DNA of 5,973 nt, taken from the NCBI GenBank assembly GCA_002787455.1, contig PCWU01000080.1, forward strand, positions 1,329 to 7,301. Reading direction: 5' to 3'. The notes under the pieces were generated by a model. It searched no databases. It had not been told where the DNA came from and saw only the letters and a list, made by a program, of their open reading frames with translations. Shown here one piece after another: positions 1 through 4,997 of this stretch; position 1 is the first letter of the stretch, and each line of letters opens with the position of its first letter. The stretch comes from Gallionellaceae bacterium CG11_big_fil_rev_8_21_14_0_20_60_62. GTDB taxonomy: Bacteria; Pseudomonadota; Gammaproteobacteria; Burkholderiales; Gallionellaceae. Made by a program: the position numbers and the translations under genes.

Positions 1-108
1 GGCCGGCACGGCGCGATGAATATATTAGGCGTTATCGGAGCGGCACTGCTGGCTGCTATCACATGCCTGTTACTACAACCGACAAAAAATCGGTTGAGCG
101 CAATGTGA
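1..108 (+). CDS. Possible C-terminal end of a membrane protein (partial, 5' end outside window)
   Basis: Frame 1 is open from the left edge to a TGA at 106-108. It encodes 35 visible residues, with a hydrophobic stretch of about 18 residues (starting NILGVIGAALLAA) followed by a polar, basic tail (QPTKNRLSAM). This pattern of a last membrane helix plus a short cytoplasmic tail fits the C-terminus of a polytopic inner-membrane protein such as a transporter. The family cannot be named from so little. An internal ATG at 16-18 would alternatively give a free-standing 30-residue single-pass microprotein, but no convincing Shine-Dalgarno precedes it, so a truncated larger gene is preferred. The stop overlaps the start of the next ORF by one base, which suggests translational coupling. 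Coding status is uncertain because the piece is short. Confidence 0.35.
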   Translation, partial: GRHGAMNILGVIGAALLAAITCLLLQPTKNRLSAM

Positions 109-263
109 TGCGTGAAGTGCGTTACCTGGCAATCGGGGTTTATTACAGCGATAAAAAGGACCGCTTCATTTCGCATCTCTATGAGGTCAAGTCGGTGCGA
201 ATATTGGAAAGAAGCGAAATCTCTGCCGAGCAGGCGGGAAAGGCAAGTTTTTCAATTATATAG
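108..263 (+). CDS. Small hypothetical protein, possibly a truncated gene remnant
   Basis: A 51-codon ORF starts at the ATG at 108-110, which shares its A with the TGA of the preceding frame (TGATG). The same frame is open up to an ATG at 63, but the coupled start looks more natural. The protein begins MREVRYLAIGVYYS and continues with a mixed charged/hydrophobic segment (HLYEVKSVRILERSEISAEQ) that reads like a folded domain rather than random translation. No family is recognised. The last residues (ASFSII) run straight into an AT-rich stop, and the IS-end-like repeats begin within a few bases. The ORF may therefore be the N-terminal part of a longer gene cut by an old insertion. No signal peptide or membrane helix is visible. 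Confidence 0.4.
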   Translation: MREVRYLAIGVYYSDKKDRFISHLYEVKSVRILERSEISAEQAGKASFSII

Positions 264-267
264 GGGC

Positions 268-346
268 GGAGAAAGGGGACATTACTACTTTGTGCTGACA
301 TGGAATAGGCCGGACATTGACAGCCTGTGCCAAAAACAGGACACTT
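268..346 (+). repeat. Iterated GGACAT-type repeats, possible relic of an insertion sequence end
   Basis: Four related units lie in one orientation: GGGGACATT (275-283), TGACATGG (296-303), CCGGACATTGA (310-320) and AGGACACTT (338-346). Read on the minus strand, two longer units, 283-268 (AATGTCCCCTTTCTCC) and 345-330 (AGTGTCCTGTTTTTGG), match at 10 of 16 positions. Clustered short direct repeats of this kind are typical of transposase-binding ends of some IS families. No transposase gene or matching opposite end is visible, so this would be a degenerate remnant. The assignment is inference; the repeats themselves are directly visible. Confidence 0.35.
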
Positions 347-360
347 CGCTCCGTGCCGAT

Positions 361-389
361 TTGAGCTCAGCTTGCGGGGCACGTTAAAT
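361..389 (+). promoter_or_regulatory. Candidate sigma-70 promoter for metX
   Basis: A -35-like TTGAGC (361-366, 4/6 to consensus) is separated by exactly 17 bp from a -10-like TTAAAT (384-389, 4/6). Transcription would begin near 396, leaving a leader of about 60 nt that consists mostly of the terminator hairpin. The match is modest, but there is no room for a promoter between the hairpin and the metX start, so a promoter at or upstream of this position is expected. Confidence 0.3.
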
Positions 390-409
390 ATTCCAGCTAA
401 AGCGATATG

Positions 410-447
410 ACCCGCTCTAGCCGAAAGCTGCGCGGGTTTTTATTTTT
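410..447 (+). terminator. Rho-independent terminator or attenuator hairpin just upstream of metX
   Basis: ACCCGC (410-415) pairs perfectly with GCGGGT (432-437). Inside the loop, AGC (419-421) can pair with GCT (427-429) around CGAAA. The stem runs into a T-rich tract (437-447, ten T in eleven bases). This is a standard intrinsic terminator shape for plus-strand transcripts. The T-run ends one base before the metX Shine-Dalgarno GGAG (448-451), so any metX mRNA started upstream must read through it. It may simply end an upstream transcript, or it may act as an attenuator in the metX leader. Confidence 0.75.
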
Positions 448-459
448 GGAGTTGTTTTG
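448..459 (+). promoter_or_regulatory. Ribosome binding site and TTG start of metX
   Basis: GGAG at 448-451 lies 5 nt upstream of TTG at 457-459. The reading frame has a stop (TAG) at 418-420, and no ATG or GTG occurs between it and the TTG. The next in-frame residues (SSSVGIVSAQRASF) already match the usual N-terminus of the family. TTG is therefore the only plausible start. Confidence 0.8.
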
Positions 460-1587
460 AGTTCATCGGTTGGCATCGTTTCGGCGCAACGCGCCAGCTT
501 TAATACGCCGCTTCAATGCAAGAGCGGCGGAGTGCTGCCGCGCTACGATCTGGTGTACGAGACTTACGGCACGCTGAATGCCGACAAATCCAACGCCATC
601 CTCGTCTGTCACGCGCTGTCCGGTCATCACCACGTCGCCGGTTATTACGCCGACGATGAAAAAAACATCGGCTGGTGGGACAACATGATCGGTCCCGGCA
701 AGCCGGTGGATACCAACAAGTTCTTCGTCATCGGGCTGAACAACCTCGGCGGCTGTCATGGCTCGACCGGCCCGTCGAGCATCGACCCCGCCAGCGGCAA
801 ACCATATGGCTCCGACTTTCCGATGGTGACGGTGGAGGACTGGGTGGAATCGCAGGCGCGGCTGGCCGACTTGCTCGGCATTCGCCGGTTCGCTGCCGTG
901 ATGGGCGGCAGTCTGGGCGGGATGCAGGCGATGCAGTGGGCGATCTCCCATCCCGACCGCGTGCGCCATGTGCTGGCGATCGCCACCGCGCCCTGCCTGA
1001 CCACCGAAAACATCGCGTTCAACGATGTGGCACGCAACGCCATCCTGACCGATCCCGATTTTCACGGCGGCGATTTTTACCAGCATGGCGTGGTGCCGAC
1101 GCGCGGTCTGCGCTTGGCGCGCATGCTCGGCCACATCACCTATCTGTCGGATGACGCGATGGCGGGCAAGTTCGGCCGTGGCCTGCGCTCGGGCGACTAT
1201 AAGTATGGTTACGACATCGAGTTCGAAGTCGAGTCGTATCTGCGCTATCAGGGCGACAAGTTCGCCGCATATTTTGATGCCAACACCTATCTGCTGATGA
1301 CCAAGGCGCTGGATTATTTCGATCCGGCGCGCCATTCCGAACGCAATCTGGCGGCGGCGTTTATGCCCGTCCGGGCCGGCTTTCTGGTGCTGTCATTCTC
1401 CAGCGACTGGCGTTTCTCGCCCCAGCGCTCGCGCGAGATTGTCAAGGCGCTGCTGCACAACAAACGCGACGTAAGTTACGCCGAAATCCAGTCGCGCCAC
1501 GGCCATGACTCGTTCCTGATGCAGGATGAGCAATATTTCGCGGCGATGCGTAACTATTTGAACCGGGTGGCGAAGGAATGCCAATGA
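457..1587 (+). CDS. metX: Homoserine O-acyltransferase (probably O-succinyltransferase), MetX family
   Basis: MetX transfers an acyl group from acyl-CoA to the hydroxyl of homoserine, the first committed step of methionine synthesis in the cytoplasm. The 376-residue protein is full length for this alpha/beta-hydrolase family. The nucleophile elbow GGSLGG (150-155) supplies Ser152; Asp317 lies in SSDWRF and His350 in HGHDSF, completing the catalytic triad. Other family blocks are CHALSGHHH (near 51-59), NNLGGCHGSTGPSS and the GHITYLS segment. Proteobacterial MetX proteins paired with MetW have been reclassified as succinyl-CoA users (MetXS). The DWRF motif after the catalytic Asp, with Arg319 two residues beyond it, fits that group as I recall it; acetyl-CoA use cannot be excluded. 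The gene overlaps metW by 4 bp (ATGA) and is surely co-transcribed with it. The TTG start and the terminator directly upstream suggest restrained or regulated expression. Confidence 0.97.
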   Translation: MSSSVGIVSAQRASFNTPLQCKSGGVLPRYDLVYETYGTLNADKSNAILVCHALSGHHHVAGYYADDEKNIGWWDNMIGPGKPVDTNKFFVIGLNNLGGCHGSTGPSSIDPASGKPYGSDFPMVTVEDWVESQARLADLLGIRRFAAVMGGSLGGMQAMQWAISHPDRVRHVLAIATAPCLTTENIAFNDVARNAILTDPDFHGGDFYQHGVVPTRGLRLARMLGHITYLSDDAMAGKFGRGLRSGDYKYGYDIEFEVESYLRYQGDKFAAYFDANTYLLMTKALDYFDPARHSERNLAAAFMPVRAGFLVLSFSSDWRFSPQRSREIVKALLHNKRDVSYAEIQSRHGHDSFLMQDEQYFAAMRNYLNRVAKECQ

Positions 1588-2186
1588 CCGCCTCCCTCCT
1601 CCAATTGCGCCCCGACTTCGCCGCCATCGCGGCGTGGACCCCCGCCGGGACCTCGGTTCTCGATCTGGGATGCGGCGACGGCAGCTTGCTCGACTACCTA
1701 AAAACCGAGCGGAGTGTGCGTGGCTACGGTGTGGAGATCGACGACAAAAACATTCTGCGCTGCATTGAGCGCGGCGTGAACGTGATTCAGAGTAATCTGG
1801 ACGAAGGGCTGTCCGGCTTCGACTCCGGTGCCTTCGATTTTGTCATTTTGTCGCAGACGCTGCAGGCCACGCGCCACACCGAAAAACTGGTGCGCGAGAT
1901 GTTGCGCGTCGGGCGCGAAGGCATCGTCAGCTTCCCCAATTTTGGTTACTGGAAGAACCGCCTGCAAATCCTGCGCGGCCACATGCCGGTATCCGACGAA
2001 CTGCCCTACCAGTGGTACGATACGCCCAACGTGCACCTTTGCACCCTGCGCGATTTCGAGAAGTTGTGCGATGATATGGGTATTCGCATCCTCGATCAGC
2101 GCGTGATTACCGGCGGGCACGAAGTGGCGCTGTTGCCCAATTTGCTTGGCAGCACGGCGGTGTACCGGATCAGGCGCGGCTGCTGA
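1584..2186 (+). CDS. metW: MetW, methyltransferase-fold partner of MetX
   Basis: MetW is a small class I SAM-methyltransferase-fold protein encoded beside metX in many proteobacteria and needed for, or stimulating, MetX activity in methionine synthesis. No methyl acceptor is established. The SAM-binding motif I is clear (VLDLGCGDGS, residues 25-34), followed by a motif II acidic end (GVEID) and the MetW-typical block VILSQTLQATR. The C-terminal half carries FPNFGYWKNR and LPYQWYDTPNVHLCT, also characteristic of the family. Length is about 200 residues, as usual. The ATG at 1584 is chosen over the ATG at 1578: it forms an ATGA overlap with the metX stop and stands 6 nt after the Shine-Dalgarno GAAGGA (1572-1577), which would abut the 1578 start with no spacing. 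The tight overlap suggests translational coupling and a fixed MetX:MetW ratio. Confidence 0.96.
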   Translation: MTASLLQLRPDFAAIAAWTPAGTSVLDLGCGDGSLLDYLKTERSVRGYGVEIDDKNILRCIERGVNVIQSNLDEGLSGFDSGAFDFVILSQTLQATRHTEKLVREMLRVGREGIVSFPNFGYWKNRLQILRGHMPVSDELPYQWYDTPNVHLCTLRDFEKLCDDMGIRILDQRVITGGHEVALLPNLLGSTAVYRIRRGC

Positions 2187-2191
2187 TCCGG
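2165..2191 (+). other. Perfect 9-bp inverted repeat spanning the metW stop codon
   Basis: CCGGATCAG (2165-2173) and CTGATCCGG (2183-2191) are exact reverse complements around a 9-nt loop, and the metW TGA lies inside the right arm. The stem is strong enough to form in mRNA and could protect the 3' end of the metXW transcript or act as a weak terminator. No T-run follows, so a classical Rho-independent terminator is not supported. A smaller hairpin (TTTGCC at 2205-2210 against GGCAAA at 2213-2218) follows shortly after. Confidence 0.6.
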
Positions 2192-2251
2192 CCAGGGTGG
2201 CGGCTTTGCCGGGGCAAAATCGGAGCGAAAAACAAAACTTTGGTTAATTGT

Positions 2252-2264
2252 GGAGGCAGCAGTG
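2252..2264 (+). promoter_or_regulatory. Ribosome binding site and GTG start of the YccT-family gene
   Basis: A strong Shine-Dalgarno GGAGG (2252-2256) is placed 5 nt before GTG (2262-2264). An earlier in-frame GTG at 2250 would overlap this SD and add four residues before the signal peptide. The 2262 start gives a normal signal peptide beginning MKTFLSI, so it is preferred. Confidence 0.75.
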
Positions 2265-2972
2265 AAAACATTTCTATCGATTTCCGGCCTGTGTATTTTG
2301 CTTGGTACAGCACCGGTATTTGCCGCCGAACTTAAAATTCCCATGGAATTCGAATATTTGGCGATAGACGGAAAAAAAATCCAGTCGAACTCATTCCGCC
2401 ACAAGAGCACGCTAGAGTTCGGGCAGGGAGAACACAAAATCGCGGTGCGCTACAGCGACGTGGTCAAGGATACATTCGGCAATGACGGGAATGTGGACTT
2501 CGTGAAATCCGCGCCTTTCATCATCAGCCTCAAAGCCGATGACACCCAGCGTTATATTCTGCGGCCGGACGGGGACGGCGTGAGCGAAAATCCCAAGGCT
2601 TATGCCAAACAACCCAAAGTAAAAATTACCCGCCGCGATGCCGGTGTGGTTGAGTACCAGGTAACTTACACCGATTGGGAAGAAGAAAGTTTTGTATCCC
2701 GATTGTTTAGCGGCAATTCCGCGCGTGACATCACCGCCAGCACCGCAGTCGCCGCTGCCGCGACAACCGCCGCCGGGGTGAGCCCGGCGGTTTCCGCCAC
2801 GGCGCCACACACCAATGTGGTATCGGGTGCAACCCAAACGGCCGCACCGGCCGCCGATGGCAACAATCAAACGGCCGAGACGACGCCCAAGCAGATGCTG
2901 CGCTATTGGTGGCAGCAGGCGGATGAGAAAACCCGCAAGGAATTCATGAGCTGGGTTTTTTCGGCACCCTGA
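2262..2972 (+). CDS. Exported YccT/DUF2057 (UPF0319) family protein
   Basis: The 236-residue protein begins with a signal peptide: basic MKTF, hydrophobic core, and a cleavage site after VFA near residue 21. It is therefore expected in the periplasm. The mature N-terminus (LKIPMEFEYLAIDGKKI) matches the opening of E. coli YccT, a beta-rich segment followed by a conserved DGK. The C-terminus has the family's closing block LRYWWQQADEKTRKEFMSWV (about 213-232), close to the YccT sequence with LKYWF and ADPQTR. Between the two lies an Ala/Thr/Pro/Ser-rich low-complexity linker (about 158-209), probably disordered. E. coli YccT has been reported to restrain curli assembly (CsgI); no curli genes are in the window, so that role is not inferred here. 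The 75-bp gap and the hairpin after metW make co-transcription uncertain; no clear promoter is seen in the gap. Confidence 0.85.
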   Translation: MKTFLSISGLCILLGTAPVFAAELKIPMEFEYLAIDGKKIQSNSFRHKSTLEFGQGEHKIAVRYSDVVKDTFGNDGNVDFVKSAPFIISLKADDTQRYILRPDGDGVSENPKAYAKQPKVKITRRDAGVVEYQVTYTDWEEESFVSRLFSGNSARDITASTAVAAAATTAAGVSPAVSATAPHTNVVSGATQTAAPAADGNNQTAETTPKQMLRYWWQQADEKTRKEFMSWVFSAP

Positions 2973-2977
2973 AAGGA

Positions 2978-3000
2978 AGTTGGTGCGCCCCGCGTCAACT
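2978..3000. terminator. Imperfect hairpin between convergent genes, possible bidirectional terminator
   Basis: AGTTG (2978-2982) pairs with CAACT (2996-3000). The pairing continues inward through two G-T wobbles and two further GC pairs to a 5-nt loop (2987-2991), giving a stem of nine pairs. It lies across the 22-bp gap between the convergent stop codons and covers the stop of the minus-strand gene. Neither side has a strong T-run, so termination by this structure alone is tentative. Confidence 0.35.
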
Positions 3001-3843
3001 GATGCGGCGCGACTTCGCCCCCGCCGAACGGCACGCCCCGATACCGAGTCGGTAGAGCAGCCAGAGCAGCGCAAGCGGGATGATCAGGGTCTGCAACAGG
3101 AAGAGGGTGATCAGGCGCAGTATGTGCGTGACGCTTTGTTCGGCCAACCCCTTCAATTTTTCCATCTTCGCGCCAAAATATTTTGGCATGTCGGCCAGCT
3201 TGCTGAAAAATGAAGGTTCGTTGCCATCCGGGGCGGACACGCTCTTCTGCCCTGCTCCAGCCAGACCCGATTCCTCCTCCAGCATTTTGGCATTGCCATC
3301 GATGCCGGCAAGATGCCGGTTGTAATCAGCCTGCATGAACTGTTTGAACGTCCAATCGCTGCCGATCATTGCAACCGGAACGGCAAAGCGCACCAGCAAC
3401 AGAACGATGACGGCTTGAGTGAGCAAGGCGGGAACCGCGCCCTTGCGCCAGCGCAGCCACAACCATGCCGCGGCGGATAAGGTGAGCAACAAAGAGAAAA
3501 ACCAGAAGCCGCCGATTTCGATCAGGACATGCATGATGCCGAACGCCACGCTGGCGGCGAGCATCCAGTCGCCGAATTGTTCCACCAAGTCGTTGAGCGG
3601 GTCCAGCACCTGGCCGGGCGCAAAGGTGGCACCCACCCCGACTTGTAGCGACACCTCGGTCCCCTGGGCGACAGAAATCACCGCATTCAGGGTTCGGGCG
3701 ATGGCGTAACTGGCCAATGCGCGCTGAAATCCTTCATCCACCCGGGATAGCGCCGTCGCATCCAGCGGGCGCAACCACGAAAAAGCAAGCGCAACGACAA
3801 GCAGGGCCGATAGTACAATTTTGGGCAGCTTGTCACGCATCAT
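2995..3843 (-). CDS. Uncharacterised polytopic inner-membrane protein
   Basis: The 282-residue protein has an N-terminal hydrophobic helix (about 8-24) and then a non-hydrophobic region (about 25-90) containing VISVAQGTEVSLQVGVGATF and APGQVLDPLNDLVEQFGDWM. Further hydrophobic segments lie at about 93-110, 111-131 and 138-160. A charged soluble region (about 161-237, Lys/Glu/Asp-rich) follows, then a last long hydrophobic stretch (about 238-268) and a basic tail. About five membrane passes are likely. I recognise no named domain; the VAQGTE and PGQ.LDP.NDL motifs look like those of an uncharacterised proteobacterial membrane protein family, from memory only. The start ATG (3843-3841) overlaps the ubiH stop as ATGA, and a second ATG follows directly. 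The Shine-Dalgarno is weak, so translation probably depends on coupling to ubiH. Being last in the pepP-ubiH operon hints at a membrane or quinone-linked role, but this is not shown. Confidence 0.85.
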   Translation of the reverse strand: MMRDKLPKIVLSALLVVALAFSWLRPLDATALSRVDEGFQRALASYAIARTLNAVISVAQGTEVSLQVGVGATFAPGQVLDPLNDLVEQFGDWMLAASVAFGIMHVLIEIGGFWFFSLLLTLSAAAWLWLRWRKGAVPALLTQAVIVLLLVRFAVPVAMIGSDWTFKQFMQADYNRHLAGIDGNAKMLEEESGLAGAGQKSVSAPDGNEPSFFSKLADMPKYFGAKMEKLKGLAEQSVTHILRLITLFLLQTLIIPLALLWLLYRLGIGACRSAGAKSRRIS

Positions 3844-4997
3844 CCGTTCGCCCCGAACATCATCCGCCTCGCCACGAACTTCTTCGCCGGCGGCAGGCGG
3901 TCGAGCAGGGACAGCGCGGCGGAGCGCAGCGGGCCGAGCAGGGGCAGGTCGTTGGAGAACAAGTGCACCAAACCATCCGTGAAGCGGATGCCGGCGTTGC
4001 GGTCAAGGCGGCGCGAGTCGCGGTAGGCTTTGCACATGGCGGCGGAGCCGATGTTGTCCGGCGCGTGGTCGAGGATGACTTGAGCCAGTTCCCACGCATC
4101 GCGCAGCCCCAGGTTGAAGCCTTGTCCGGCGACCGGGTGCAACGTCTGCGCGGCATTGCCGATGAGGACAGTGTGCGGGAAGGTGAGGTCGGGCGCGCGC
4201 TTCAGCCGCAGCGGGAAGCAGTTGCGCTGGCCGATGCTGCAGAATGTTCCGACGCGATCGCCGAAGTGTTGCTGCAGAAAGTGGAGGAAGGTTGCGTCAT
4301 CCCAAGTCAGCATTTCCTCCGCCTTTTCGTGCGCGGCGGTGAGCACCAGCTCGTAGCCGTCCCGGTAGGGCAACAATGCCATCGGGCCCTGCGGCGTGAA
4401 GTGTTCGAACGCGCAACCCGCGCGCGGCTGGGTGCACGTGAGGTGCGCGATCAGCCCGCTCTGGCCGTAGTCGGTGATCTGCGGCGGGTGCGCGGCCTCC
4501 AGCAATTTGCCGCCATCGGCGACGACGGCCAGACGCGCGTCGAGTTGGTGTTGCTTGCCTTGATGCTGATAGGTGAGGGTGGCGCAACCGTGGGCTGTGT
4601 TCAGCTCGGATGCCGCCGCACCATACAGGCAGCGAATGTCGGACTGGTGCAATGCGTGTTGCAGCGCCGCATGCAGCGCGGTGTAGGGCAGCACGTAACC
4701 CATCTCCGGCACTTTCAGTTCGGCGGCCTTAAGCGTGGTTTTGCCTGCTGTGCCTTTTTGCGTGATTTCGATCTCGCGGATGCCGCTGACGTTGGGAATG
4801 GCCTGCCATGCGCCGAGGCGTTGCAGGAGCAGGCGCGAACCGTAAGCGAGCGCCAGCGCGCGCGGGTCGGTGGTGTTGATCTCGGCTTCGCGCGCTTCCA
4901 GCAACACCACGTTCAGGTCGTTGTCGCGCAGCGCCAGTGCCAGCGCAATCCCGACCGGGCCACCCCCGACGATGGCGACATCACAGCGTTCATTCAT
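3840..4997 (-). CDS. ubiH: UbiH, FAD-dependent 2-octaprenyl-6-methoxyphenol hydroxylase
   Basis: UbiH is a flavoprotein monooxygenase that hydroxylates the aromatic ring of the ubiquinone precursor (C1 in E. coli) using O2, acting at the inner membrane within the Ubi complex. The 385-residue protein is of normal length. It has the Rossmann FAD motif VGGGPVG (10-16), the DPRALAL block (44-50), the ADG motif (160-162) and the second FAD motif GNAAQTLHPVAGQGFNLGLRD (from 280). The usual GD of the flavin hydroxylase superfamily is GN here, as in E. coli UbiH, which favours UbiH over UbiF/UbiI paralogues. The C-terminus keeps the UbiH-type RRLDRNAGIRFTDGLVHLF segment. The start ATG (4997-4995) overlaps the pepP end by 8 bp, and a GAGG (5010-5007) precedes it by 9 nt. 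Substrate position is inferred from family and neighbours. Confidence 0.94.
   Translation of the reverse strand: MNERCDVAIVGGGPVGIALALALRDNDLNVVLLEAREAEINTTDPRALALAYGSRLLLQRLGAWQAIPNVSGIREIEITQKGTAGKTTLKAAELKVPEMGYVLPYTALHAALQHALHQSDIRCLYGAAASELNTAHGCATLTYQHQGKQHQLDARLAVVADGGKLLEAAHPPQITDYGQSGLIAHLTCTQPRAGCAFEHFTPQGPMALLPYRDGYELVLTAAHEKAEEMLTWDDATFLHFLQQHFGDRVGTFCSIGQRNCFPLRLKRAPDLTFPHTVLIGNAAQTLHPVAGQGFNLGLRDAWELAQVILDHAPDNIGSAAMCKAYRDSRRLDRNAGIRFTDGLVHLFSNDLPLLGPLRSAALSLLDRLPPAKKFVARRMMFGANG

Noticed and set aside
112..387. 91-codon plus-strand frame through the left intergenic region
   Set aside because: It is in a different frame from the more protein-like 108-263 ORF, runs through the repeats and has no SD or recognisable motif.
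264..456. SAM or SAH riboswitch upstream of metX
   Set aside because: I could not find the conserved core or multi-stem layout of a known SAM/SAH riboswitch; only a simple terminator hairpin and a weak alternative fold are visible.
463..1335. Long open frame on the minus strand opposite metX (290 codons)
   Set aside because: It lies wholly antisense to a metX with an intact triad, has a composition typical of GC-rich antisense frames and shows no domain.
1578..1586. Earlier ATG of metW at 1578
   Set aside because: The SD GAAGGA ends directly before this ATG, leaving no spacing. The ATG at 1584 has 6-nt spacing and an ATGA overlap with metX.
2250..2261. GTG at 2250 as start of the YccT-family gene
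   Set aside because: It overlaps the strong SD GGAGG and would put EAAV before the signal peptide; the GTG at 2262 fits better.
2187..2261. Rho-independent terminator or promoter in the metW to YccT-gene gap
   Set aside because: The hairpins lack a following T-run, and no -35/-10 pair with acceptable spacing was seen.
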